This document shows positions 14,100 to 26,604 of a stretch of 64,000 bases of DNA, in pieces. Within the stretch, counting starts at the first letter, position 1. Each line of letters opens with the position of its first letter. A program made the translations under genes and the position numbers. This stretch comes from Neodiprion pinetum. Lineage: Eukaryota; Arthropoda; Insecta; Hymenoptera; Diprionidae. The stretch is taken from contig NC_060237.1 of the NCBI RefSeq assembly GCF_021155775.2, forward strand, positions 28,785,257-28,849,256, in the 5' to 3' direction. A model generated the notes under the pieces. That model had not been told where the DNA came from. It did not search any database and saw only the letters and a list, made by a program, of their open reading frames with translations.

Positions 14100-14135
14100 C
14101 GCAGCGATTTTCCGACTGTTGCGAAAATCGCTGCG
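14100..14135. repeat. Perfect short hairpin
   Basis: GCAGCGATTTTC at 14101-14112 pairs perfectly with 14123-14134 across a 10-nt loop, plus one further C-G pair outside. It is too short for a miRNA precursor by itself. Confidence 0.7.
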
Positions 14136-17100
14136 CGATGAGTCAGGCATCATACGTGCGGAAAAGCCGCGATCAGAACCGATTGTGAGACGCGGAAGCT
14201 ATTACATCGCGGCTAGAATGACTGCGGCTGACTCCGCGCTGCGTAAATCACGATTCTGCAATGTGGCTGCGGCTAAATTACAAGCACGTGCAGAGACGGA
14301 CCTCCGTCTGCGCGGACGGCGACGTGACTCCCTCGGGATCGGGCTGTGCGATGCAAAGCTCGCACGAAAAAAGCTGCGGTCTTACACTGCAGCCGAATCG
14401 TTGCGGCTAGCCTGAGCGCCGATCATGGAAAAGCTATCCACTTTACGTAATATTGACGACTTTTCTCAAGTCGTAGTTGTCGCAAAGAAAATAACTTCAG
14501 GGAAGTTGATTGCTGGAACGGGAAGATCGACAGTTGACTCTAAATTAATCGAAATTGTTTTTTATGCACGAACGTCATTTCTTCAAACTGAGGAAACACA
14601 ACGATCGGTGCTTTGAACGAAATTAATTTCAGACCTACGCACAGATATTTATTATTTTATTGACCGTCAGCAGTTGATGATAAATAAAGAAGCATTGTGC
14701 ACAAATATCACCATATTTTTGGAAAGATTCAAGATTGAACGTCGATGCGGTGCATGTGAAAACTGCGGGATAAGTCTGTACCTGATCAAATGAGTAAAAA
14801 ATTGTATTGATAGTAGAAAACGAATGTTGATTCACTTTCTTACGTTTCACTAATCGATGAAAACCTGCTACAAGAAGAAACGCGATCCTCGTATCGTATC
14901 TAAGCCCGGTACTATCCGCCGGTTTCGCGTGATCAAGCGACCGTTTAAGTCTCTCTAAGTCCACACCGCGTTTTTCGCGCAGCCAATTTATTGCGCAATC
15001 GAAAACCGCAGAGTTTCCGAGAGCGAAGGTGGAAATCATTCATACTGAATATTTTTTGTTCGCTCCGAATCTTGGAGTGGGTAACTTGTAACAGCAGATA
15101 GCCTGTAACGAAGCATCGGCAAAAAGCTCTGCTTGCTTTCACGGTTTGAAGGAAGCAAGCAGCCGCTGTATCAATTGGATTTTTCTTGAAATTTCTTTCA
15201 TCGGGTAAACGAATTCAAGCTTACGTTGATATCGTATATACGTAAGCCGGTTTTATGGATTTCGAGACGATTCGCGTGACAGGTGCTGCACAGTCGCGTA
15301 CGTGATGGAAAAAGACGCACGTAAACGAGTCAAGGTTTCATTTACTCCATAGTTCTTGTATATCCACGGTAATCAGCATCGTATAATGAAAAGTATAATA
15401 CACACACACAAACACACACGTATTTTGACACACTGCAAGCTACACGTTCGGTTATATTCGCAGAGAAAGTAGGTACGTACATTGGGCCGGCGATTATGCA
15501 GGGCGTGTAATTGCCGAGCCGCGCCGAAAACTATGTTAAATCGCAAAAACGTGCCTGCACCGCAGATTCCGTGACGTAATGCTCTCCTCGGTTCTACGGT
15601 ATCAAAAACTGTCCCTTCCTGCGACCACGACGTTTTACTTTCTTAGTTTATACCCAACCGTAGCACAGTCAGCTCTTCCGCGAGCAAAGCGTCGATAACT
15701 TTTTGCGCAGCCATTGTGTCAGTGCGTTTGTGAAACGATTTTTACTTCGAGAATCCAGCTCCGCCTCGGGTGCCCGAGATCATTAGCCCGTCGTTATTCT
15801 AGCCTATTAGCATCGAAGTTATCACAGGCACCACTTTGCGCGCTGGTCGACTTAAAAATAATTTTACAGATTGAAATTTCCAGCAGCATAGGGCAGGGCA
15901 TAAACATGCATAATATGAGAACATGCGACGCCGGTTGTAAATCAGAAACGATCGTTTTACTCGCCCGCTGCAACCGACGTCCTAATTGAATCGGGAGTCG
16001 CTACCTTTCTGCCATAGGTATCTATATTCAAGCTATCCAGCATGCGTATTTATTATGCGAACCTCTTGGACCGACTCGAAAGACTCCGCTGGAGTCGTAA
16101 ACGCAGTTTTTAACTCCCACCACATCGCCAATCACTCACTGACGATAATTTTAGGCCCAGCTATAGCTAGTTCTAACGATAAACTGCGCATGTGTTAGTA
16201 GGTTGAAAAAAACAACAACAACTGAAACAACAAAAAACGTGAACATGTGTGTGCAGAATCAGGGAGCTGTTCATTTCCGTAATAAAAACAGCCGGAGATG
16301 GAATACGGTAAAAAATTTTAAATAAATCTTTCTGTGCAGTAGCCGGCTAATTTGCGTTCGCGATATATAATTTGCAACAGCTGAGGCGTACCCAGAGAAA
16401 GAGAGAGACGATTGCGGAGAATACTCGAGCGTTGTAATTTTGATGTAACGAACCGAGGCTTGTCCTTGCTCTGAAACATGTGTATCGATTGTGCGAGTGC
16501 CTTGAGATTTTTCACGGAATTAAGATCGTGCGAGCTGTATCTGTAACGAGTTATTCCGTAGAAATATTCGCCTGCAGGATAAAGATTCCAAGTGTTTCGC
16601 TTGTTCGATGAATTATTAAAGGGGGATTAGGATCGACGCTTGTGTTTACCGAAAAATCGCATCCTCGGTTGCTGTTGAAAATTTCACTTCGTTACGCAAG
16701 GAGGTTTTACCTACCGATTAGTTTCTGGTTTCATAGCGACGCGTCCGCCTAATTTGTCAAGTTCTTATCCACGAGCTGCTATTAGCGCACGCCCAGGTTA
16801 CCACCGCTGCAATGTTCAGGTTAATTACCTAATAGTTTACCCAGCATCAAACTAATCGCGGAACAAACACGTCGAGCAGCCGCATTCTTTCGGCTCGCAG
16901 GACGACGGCTAAACGTTCGGACAGTCCGGATTCTCTCACAGAGCTTTTCCACCGCGATCTAGTCACTCCATATCTGCTCGGTGTAACGTACGAGTTCCTC
17001 ATTGCTCTGACCATTTAAGAGTGCGTCAGGATCTGCGTCGGCACGTAATCGCTCATAACCGGATCGGAGCTGCCGCTCTGTCTGTGCGAGTGCCAACCCA

Positions 17101-18258
17101 GAGATCGGTCCTGAAGTGAGGAGAATACCTGCCGGCCCACAAATCACGTCAATCTCACCTCTCGCGACTCGGCCAGGCATGCGAACAATCGCAGGTTCAT
17201 TAATTATTTCACTCGTGTTCCGACTGCTCGAGGTTTCAACTGAATCCGAGGTGCCGCGGTGCAAATTCTAGATCGATTCAATAAGTGGCCGTAATGATCG
17301 TCGCCGCTCTTATTCGCCTTTTTCTGTTCGGAATGCGAGGAAAGAAAAGAAACCGACTGCTCCTCCAAACGCGCAATTTCAACTGACGTATCAGCTGAAA
17401 CCAGCAGCTTCCGCGACGAACAAAGACGTGTTTTCTGCGGGTATAGCTGGCTTCGCCGATCTTGCGAGAAGTGTGTGCTTGCATTTTTTGCGGTATTTCA
17501 GTCCTGCAGGCGGCTGGCTACGGGAGTAGAAAGACCCGTGAGAGCGCACCCGGAAATGTTTACCAGAACGTACGGCGTCACGACGGGCATATTTTGCGAG
17601 GCTCGCGATTACGCTCTTGGTATCTATTACGGCTAGACGTATCTACGAAGAGACCGACTCGCCGCGGTTATTGCACGAAATTACGAGACATCTTGCAGAC
17701 AACGGTGCCATGCCTGCCGGATAGGCGTGTAATAAATCCCGCTCTCTCGCTGTACCTCCGTTTCTCTCTTCGTCTGCAATCTTGTTATAAAAGTCCGTGT
17801 GATTCGTTCAATTATCAACCTGATCCCTGCAGAATTTTTATTTTATTTATTTATTTTTTTCTTCTCTCACTCAAGTGCGGACCACCGTCGCTGCACACGC
17901 ACCGTCATGACTCGTCAGGAATATTACAATCAGTCTCATCCCGAGTCGAGTTGCGATTCCGTCGCGTGCAGAGTCCAACGATGGGATCACGGTATAATCA
18001 ATTCTCTCCGCCACGCAGCTTGTCATTGCATGCGATCTCGAATTCCCTGAGAGACTTGGCCAGTTGTGAGGAATAATCATACCCAGAGAGTGCAACTACT
18101 TGCAGAACAATTTTTGCAGTTACTGTACCACGATTCTCGTCGCATTTGAATTCGCACCTTCTTTCAATTCAAATTCTGTATGATGAACATTGCTATACGA
18201 TTGAATCTGATTTTCATGGGGATCAGTAGGACAAACATCGATATGCATCGTGTTTCCA

Positions 18259-18278
18259 TTTTTTTTTTTTTTTTTTTT
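18259..18278 (+). repeat. Poly(T) tract
   Basis: 20 T in a row, with no associated element recognised on the opposite strand. Confidence 0.9.
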
Positions 18279-20475
18279 CTTATCCGTATAGTACAGGAGC
18301 AAAAACGCAACCGCACGTCTTACGATCAGAAGTTTTTTACTTCCGTATTGAATAATCCTTTCCACTGAAGGAACAATTATGCGATCACTTTCTATGAATT
18401 ACAGGTCAATGGAGTCAGTCTGAGTACTGATACTAATGAGCTGGACCGATGGAGGATCGTTCTTTAGTCAAGTGGCGCATTATAATAATATAGCGATGCA
18501 AAAATTTATCGTCCCGGACTGACGATGAGAGAATCTGATTTAAGAGAGGCGAAAGAAGAGAAATAAATTTACCGTCAATAACAATATTACCAATCCCACC
18601 GATCTCTCGATGCGAAAAGAGATCTCGATGGTCGAGGGTCTTAACTTTCTCCGAGGACAAGAGCAGCCCGTATTTTACCGCGCGGTGAAATTAGCGACGC
18701 CCCAAGTGATTTTTCTCTGTATATAACCAAGAAGTGCGGAGGTACGGAAAATTAACCACAAATATCGAGGTCTCTCGGTCGATCGCGTGCGTACAGTTGA
18801 CGATATCGCAATTACGATCAATCCGGTTTTATGGAAAGTGCATGAGAGATGAAAAAGCTGTGAGCAGTTCCGAAGAATGACGTTTACGAGACACGAATCC
18901 TTCGTCATCATCGTTCAGAATCATTAACGATTGTCTTAGTATATAACCGGAAGTGAAAATACGCGCACCCACGCTTCAAGGTGTCCCAGGAGGTGGAACA
19001 CGGATGGATTCCTTACCAAGGCATGGCACGATGGAAGCGAACAAACGCCACCGCACAGTGCGGATCGTTTGGTAAAAACGCGAAGTAGAAAGTGACGTGT
19101 GACTCTCAATTATGTCGATATAGTATGCGTATAAGTATCACGGTGGTCCCTCATTTGTCGCATTATGCGAATGTGCTTATTTTCGACGAGACTGATATGT
19201 GATCAGTTTCAAACGCTTCGTAGTGGATGTGAATAATTTCCCCGTGAGCTGCTGCTGGCGGGTTACAACAAACGAAAGTCCCTCCCTTTCAACTCTCCCT
19301 GTCCTTTTTCCTCTTTTTATTTGCCTCTCTTTCAACCGTGGACAGTCGGCTACATAGCTTCGCTGGTAGATTACACAATGATGATAATGATGATGATGAT
19401 TCTACGATTGTCGACTTCCGATGAAAGTCACTTCCATTCTAGACGTTGCGTTCATTCTCTCGTTATCAAATCCAATCAATATATTGTACCGCATGTTCGA
19501 CTACGGACAAGTCGACGGGGTTTGATGTCAATCGCCATTATGCCAAACGAAAAAGAAAGCTCTCCTGTCTTTCTACTAAATACACGACAGCCACTTAGAA
19601 GTCTATCGCAATTCTCCGGCACCGTGAGTTTATCAACGGATGGTAGCTCGCTGAAGCGTGATGGGCCCAAGGATTACGAGTCCCTGTCGTCGAGGTCGCG
19701 TGACCAGCAAAGAAGAACGACCGCGTCGTCAACCGTCGGCGTACCTAACGTGAGTTGCGGAAACAATTGCCTGATCAAGCACCGTGTGCACCGTTCAGAG
19801 ACACACAATTTCTCTGTTCGTATTAACGACAATTGAGAAAAAAGCTCCTCCTGGAACGAAAGTATATATACCGATGGTACCGCATGACACGTACTGACAG
19901 TAACTCATCCATGCTGTTATGACCGTGTAACAATGACATTCATGCATAACAAAGTACAACAAACCGGCGCTCTTCACGCGATAAAGCAATTGCTGCAATA
20001 AACCCCGGCGGCCAGTCGCCGACAACGAACATTTATCGAAGTCATGTCACTACCGTTTAGCAATTTGCTATTCTAGTCGTGAGGCTCGAGCTGGTGTAAC
20101 CAGAATACGTCGACAGGCTGATATTACCCTGACTTACGCATTCGTGGAACAGTTTTGCTCGTAAGGTGTCCGGCAGACTAGAAGTTCGGGAAAAGTGAGT
20201 CTCTAAAAACTTATCGCTGCGTTCCTTCTTTCTTTTTTGATAACGTAGAACTTTTGCCTCGAATATACGGAACGACAGACCTCCGACTATTGTTGATAGT
20301 TGATAACCGACTATCATTGTTCACCGTGTCCCGTGTCATACGTCACATTATCGTAACGCATTAGTCGATCGCTCTACTTGTAGTATGCGCCTTACGCGAG
20401 TGTCTCAATCACCGATCGTGTAGATAAGTTGCGCACCGTTCACGCAAGTTGTGTAGAACTTGTGACGGTGCAACA

Positions 20476-20518
20476 ATGTGGGTCGGTTACCTATTGATTA
20501 CCGTTTTGACGGTGGTGG
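20476..20518 (+). CDS. Candidate signal-peptide first exon for the + strand gene
   Basis: The ATG opens MWVGYLLITVLTVV, a short hydrophobic leader typical of a secreted protein. Ending the exon at 20518 (donor gtggaa) leaves phase 1, which is what the microexon at 26567 needs; the joined protein would be 326 residues and read MWVGYLLITVLTVV-D-GAPVPEG. The donor gtggaa is weak. A better-looking gtgggt three bases earlier gives the wrong phase. If it is unspliced the frame stops after 47 codons. It competes with the candidate at 4986 and with an exon outside the window. Confidence 0.3.
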
Positions 20519-22131
20519 GTGGAATTGGATTGCTCCCGGAGTTACTCGCCGGTTTCTCGACTCCGTCAATTCTGTCAAAACAAAAATTAAAACCGATCTG
20601 CAGAAAGTGGTGGGCGGTTTGACACGAGCTTCAAGACTCGACGGCGGTGCCTTGTGTTCATCTGATCCTCCGACTGGTTCGTCGGACAGTCGTGACGGCA
20701 TCGAACCACCCGGAAGTTGACGGTGCAACCTTTCTCCACGTTCCGTAGAGTCGCTGTGGTTCGCTCGGATCCACGGTAGCGAAGTTAATAAACCACGGCA
20801 GATCATAGATCTTTATTGGACGGTAGATCGCACGTGCAGATAATCATGAGCGCCGCCATAAATCGACGGGATCTCATCCGCGTCTTGGGTTCTAAGTTCA
20901 GTGAAATCATTTTCTCGACCCATCGAGACCCGGAAAAGAAAACGACTCGGCAATGACACGTGCAAATAATCTGACTCGTATCGGAATTTCCAGCTGGCTC
21001 GATTCCGCATATTATAATTTGTACAGAAATCGATAATCGTTGACGCTTAATAATACCGATCAAAGGTCGCGGTCGCTGATCCAATTTTCGGCTCGAAGTA
21101 TCGGCAAAACTTCCGTCTTTCAAAGATTCACTGACCTTGTAATAACTCAAAGTCATCACAGAGCCTGCAATGATCGTGTATCCGGAACCTTTCAATCGGT
21201 CCATTTAATGCTGCGCGCATTATACTCGGGAATTATACATTACATATCGGGGATGGGGAAAAAAATGTTATACGTGTGCTTCTCACGGACTCTGTAGAAT
21301 CTCGAAAGAGAATTCGTCAAGACGAAGGACGTTGTGCCGTTGTCAGGACCCCTTTTTGCCCGTCAACAGTTTCAGCGCCGAGAGAATTCTCGTCTACACG
21401 GACCGCTGGTAAACGATCTCGGGTCGTGGCGTAAGAACCACACCGGTAACGTGTTTCGAGACAATGTCACGTTCCTCAACGGCCACAAGCTATCTCGACC
21501 CAATTTAAATAGCGGTTATTGTCCTGCAATCGCGAGAAATTCGTACAAACGCAGCTTGGCCGTTCATTCAATTCCACCTGTTACCGTCCCAAACGTGAAA
21601 TCGAACGTCGATCAACGGGTACCGTTCGTATTGATTGTGTGAATTGTTAGAACACTTTGCTGGTTCGTTAGAACAGGCCTCGAGAGATCCATGATTTGAA
21701 TGATCAAGAAACAAACCGATAGTGTCGGATAGTTTTTAAATTGTACAATTGTCTTGATTCTACATTGTTCGCTGACTTTTTACCGAGAACCTTTCATACC
21801 CAGAAATAATTTACGGAGTCTTGACGTCTTTTCCAATATAAATAGCGTCATCAACTTTTAGAGAATTACTGAATCCTCGGATCTCACGCTGAGCACTTAA
21901 CGGTGCTCCAAGATTTACCCTAATCGTAGATCTGAAGTTTATTTCCTCAGATTTCGTATCGCGCAATTTATAGGGTATCAGCATCATGCTTGAATGACTT
22001 TCTATCGTAATTCGTAATAGACACGACAGCCTTACGTCGGCCCGGAATCTCTTCTGTATTGACGTAACGTAAACCGTTGCAGAAAATCCAGTATGGTGCA
22101 AGAACTACTCCGTATCTACGAAATTTTGGTA

Positions 22132-22145
22132 GATCCACGTGGATC
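22132..22145. repeat. 14-bp perfect palindrome with E-box
   Basis: GATCCACGTGGATC, with a CACGTG core. A bHLH site is possible. Confidence 0.6.
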
Positions 22146-22587
22146 GTGTGATACCACGAAAAGATCGATTGATTGAAGGTGACCGGGAGATCTTCCTCGT
22201 GTCTTCAAGTACGTCCAGTGATCCTACCCTGAAATCGACTGGATACCCGTCGATGCCGATTTGGCGGATATAATCGACATCACTGACCCAGTTGAAGCGG
22301 TATTTACCAGAGAAAGATCGAGCCGGCGGCAATGTGCGGTCTTAGGTACGTCTACCTGCGTACCTGATTGGCCTTGGCAATGTAGAACCCAGTGTCCGGT
22401 GCCCGTTCCCGCCGATCTCGAGAGACGGTATCTCGACTCTCGCTCACCGGGTCCTCGCAGCTGGATGGCACTTTCACCTGGTTTATAATTATACGTTGAT
22501 CCAGCCTCTCGATTCATTGGACTCCTTTTCGCGCGTACCGGTATAATAACATTCCGGAGTTCTTTCGCTTTGGAATTTTTTTTTTCT

Positions 22588-22589
<2 letters not shown>

Positions 22590-22622
<33 letters not shown>

Positions 22623-22623
22623 G
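22590..22623 (+). repeat. (CT)n microsatellite
   Basis: A long CT run, interrupted once near its 3' end. On the - strand it gives a false (RE)n peptide. Confidence 0.9.
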
Positions 22624-25600
22624 TCAAGTTTGGAGAAATGGAGGGGAAGAACGATATGCAATTTAAGCCACATCTTCTTTTTGGCGTCAAAAGTAGTTAC
22701 CGCTCATTTTCCCACCAGACATGCGCCTCCTGCGAAAGTTTGTAATTCCTTAACGCAATTATTGTTCGACTACGATACTTACGTTTTCTGGAGTGAGAAA
22801 TGCTTTCACTGGTTCAACTACTTCGGGAGCATCTCGCTGCACGTTTCAATTTACGTCCGTACATGTAGTATCAATTTTTTGGTTTACGATCCTCGATTAA
22901 ATGTGAGTAGGTATACCTCATTGCCCGCGGCGGATCAAGGGGCTGAGCGAAACGTGCTAATTAATGATCGTGATGTATAGAAGTATCGAAGCCTAATGAA
23001 GTCATGTATCGTTCAACGTTAATCATTAGTTTTAACCGAATAATTGCGTACCTATTGAAATAATTACATGTGTATTTATAAAGAGTCTCGCGCATACGAC
23101 GGATGATGAATCTTTATAAAAGTTCCCCTCTTTGGGGATGACACGATACGAGTGATGAGTCAATTTGTCGCCGTAATGATCGTGAACTATAATGATCATC
23201 AATTTGCATGATTATTGACTCATTAATAGATTATAGCTTACCTGGGTCAGAGTTGCATTAGACATTGTCTGCGGTTAGGTTGAGAGACGAGCTTGATTGG
23301 TGTGTAAATCAAAGAAGCTGGATTCGAGATTCTCGTTAGACGTTTATAGGATCTTAAGACATCTTTTAAGAATTGCGAAACAAGGGGTAATTACGAAGTT
23401 ATAACCGGAGTTATACGATCGTAGAAAAGTTGGTATATAATAACCGTTGAAGAACTTAAATCGCGTATAATATAACGTCAGTATGGTTGACGATGTTATT
23501 ACGTGTGTATCACTCTGGCCGTATCATTTCTACGATCATGTTCACGTACCTAGCAGCTACCGTTAACGTGTTTACTCACTTTTCCACTTATTCAATTTGT
23601 CGCATTGCAATTGTGTAGACCAGCATTCATAATCGCCGTACAGTATAAACGGGGCCCGTACGGGAATCCAGGGATTGCGGAAACGTTGATTATTTATAAA
23701 TTTAAGAAGAATTTTTCGCTCTCTCGGAACGGAGAAATGCGAGGCGAACAGTCCTTCGCTCTGCAGAAATGAGCAGGAATTCTCATTTAACCTCGCTAAT
23801 TGCTTTATACGCCAACGTAAACGCGGCTAACGAGTTTACAAATATTAATTTAATGCGCACCTGCTTAAGCTTCGTTATAGGTACAATGATCACTCGAATG
23901 GTCGTGACGTGATTACCGCGCACCTTGTCATCCGGAGTATAACATGATCCAGACGTGGAAATACTTGCTCTCATAGCCGTTCGCCGTCTCCGCCAACTCT
24001 GCACGTACATCCATCATTCCTCCCTGACATCCATTACGCATCACTCGACGGTTTTTACCATCCAGAACACTCGGCGCCTGGTTGCAATTACCCGGGTTAT
24101 CATAAACACTATCGTTCGTGTCATCCCTGCGTCAAAAAACCTCGAGATTTCTTCACTTATCTTGATGTTGCGATCGTAATACGAATGGAATGGGAAATGG
24201 ACTAACTGTTGACACGCTTGCGACTAGAATCGTCAATCTTAGGTACTCTCAAATGCTGTCTTACTGCGATCGCAGAAAGCACATCAAGTTTCCCAAAGAC
24301 TGGTTTCACAGCTGTCAGCTTATAATCAGCTTATCACGAATAAAGTGCAAGATGACTGAATGTTAAGAGAAAAAAAAGCCACCATCAAAATTGTGCCACT
24401 AAAACTATCATCCTAATGTAACATTGCCTTCGTGTTCCCAAGTCATGTTCCCAAATTCCCAATCGGTGGTAGAAATTTCGGACTCTTGCCACGTCGAAGA
24501 AACTCCATGCTTGTCAAGAGCAAGTCATTCTGTCCAAGGTGCTAGGCCTTAAATTTCTAATTCCCGTGGATCAATAGCCAGATAAAGCCCCTCGGCGACC
24601 AGGATTAACCTGAGGCAGTTTTCTCGTAATGGAGGGAAACTATAATTGACTCACCCGCAAGACAGGATTGTTCTGTGAGAACGAGATCTACGGTGTCAAG
24701 GTTAGAACGAATCGAACGTTTTGAAGTGCTGTCGATTTCGATTGATCGGTCGATCATTCATCGTTGGTCCCATCTACTCGAGTCGCGGATTCGTATCCGC
24801 AGATACGATCGAAATTCAAGCAAATTCGCCCCCGGCTGCTGAATCTCTCGGGCGAGCGCAAACACCGGCTGCAGAGTACATATCGATGCTACTAACTTTC
24901 TCATCTGAAAATGTGAAGGCTGTCGATTGTTCGGCTTCAACGCTGCCGGTGCTGCGGCTGGTCGTTACAAAGCCGGTTACCGATCTGTGGCTCAGATTTG
25001 GCCCGTTGCTAAACGCGATTTTACGGGAGAGCAGAAAGGATTCGATCATCCGAAATCCTACCGTTACTTTTTCGAAAAACGGCGTAAAATTGCCAAGGTA
25101 CTTGTTAATACCAATGACGGGAAATCATCACCGAGCGGAGTATTTTTCGCGATCTGCGACCGAGAAATCAGTGAAATCTGTGGGACGTATAATAATACCT
25201 AAAGCGAGCAGGATTCTTCGCCGGGACGTTTGGACCCTGTTGAATTGTCGAGTGTAGACTGAACGCGATTTACTTTCTCTTACGGTAAAAAGCCGCCGCA
25301 CACCATGATTAATTCTGCAGGCCAGTGACCCGCCATGGCCAATTAACATCCTGCGAGTTCAGTGTGTAATAATTAATCACATCGCGATAGCTCGGTTCTC
25401 GGTTCTGCAGCGAGTCTCTTATGCATGCGTGACAAGCTGACAATTAGCCTCGTGTAATCCGTGACATTATAAACACTAAAAACGCGCGCCTTCCTATTAA
25501 AAATGGTGTTATTTAACGGAAATACCAGCCGCATCGGAAGGGCGAGAAACGTGAACCCAACTCCCGAATCCCTGCAGCAGTATAACATAATTGATACACG

Positions 25601-26566
25601 TGGGCAGCTGTTTCTCGTTTGAATGATTAATTCACGCATGACTATTGAGAAATTTGTACAATCCCAGTGTCCTCCATCGGGGTACTACAAGAACGGATGG
25701 CTAATTGACGAAGTGCTATAATTCACTCAAACACCGCCTCGGGCACTTATTCGGTACAACAACAACCAATAGTTCTAATTTGCTTCTACACACTTCCGTC
25801 CCACGTTAAAATTCATGAATAAAAAATTATTAGGGGGGAAAAAATCCTCGAGGCATTACACTAATCAGTGAGTCTGAAATTTTTTATTCATTCCTTCGTA
25901 TGCTAAATCCACTCATTACAACAGTCACGCCCACGTTCACGCATGCCTATTATATACAATATATATATAGAAATTCTCTACGAGAGTAAAATGAATTCTT
26001 GCCATCAGGTCAGAGCCATTGTTCTTCAATCGGGTATACCTTACCAGCTTCTATGCGCGTGGGCAGCCACGTTTTTCGACGCATCCGTTCTCTCCGTTTC
26101 ACTTGAATTGATCAGAAAGTGAGAAGAATTTATTCACTTCACGGTCATCGCGGATTTTAATGTCACCAGCGTCTTTTTTTTTTCTCTTTCACATTTCTTG
26201 TCCCGAAGTCTCCCGTTGCCGTCGGGTTCGATGTAAATTTAGCACATGCGTCGCTTCAAATCCTTGACCCTCCGAGTGTGCAGGCCTCTGTTCTCAACAT
26301 ATCTTTGTATCCATATGGACAAAGGAAAGACTCTGCGTCCTCAGTTTATCTCGTCGACCTCGAGGGAGAACCATGTATTTTTTTTTTCTTTTTCTGATTA
26401 TTTTTTCTTACGTGCACGTGATTTAATTTAATAGTCCTGTGTCACGCGATCGTGATATTCCAGAATGAAAACATCGAGCTCCCTTGAATGCTGAACTTTA
26501 GGCCTAGAAATAAAGCAATCGAATTATGTTTTCTCATTATCTGATGGTTCTTTCCCTTTGTTTCAG

Positions 26567-26604
26567 ATGGAGCACCTGTTCCTGAGGGTGCTGGCGCCCA
26601 TGAG
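26567..26604 (+). CDS. 38-nt internal coding microexon
   Basis: It is bounded by a good polypyrimidine acceptor (tctttccctttgtttcag) and a gtaata donor. With one base carried in from the previous exon it reads x-GAPVPEGAGAHE and ends in phase 0, matching the phase-0 start of the 28134 exon. The amino-acid style (G/A/P/E) continues smoothly into the next exon. The alternative reading from its internal ATG (MEHLFLRVLAPM) would run into TAG two codons into the next exon, so that reading is rejected. Confidence 0.55.

Larger units (their letters stand above)
11203..20475. other. No gene recognised
   Basis: The longest frame (17462-18076, 204 codons) crosses a T-rich tract and shows no domain. 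GC-richer patches (14.1-14.4 kb, 17.4-17.8 kb) hold no recognisable exon. Nothing else was seen beyond the listed poly(A)/(T) tracts and hairpin. Confidence 0.5.
20519..26566. other. Probably intron of the secreted-protein gene
   Basis: Intron if either first-exon candidate is right. It includes a CT microsatellite and a 14-bp palindrome. Overlapping frames at 24721-25257 (178 codons) and 24927-25202 are open but match nothing I know and lack matching splice sites. Confidence 0.4.

Noticed and set aside
17462..18076. 204-codon + strand frame
   Set aside because: No domain, crosses a T-rich low-complexity tract, overlapped by other frames; its length is near the chance maximum for this much noncoding DNA.
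24721..25257. 178-codon frame overlapped by a 91-codon frame
   Set aside because: Neither frame resembles a family I know; no splice acceptor/donor pair or start context decides between them.
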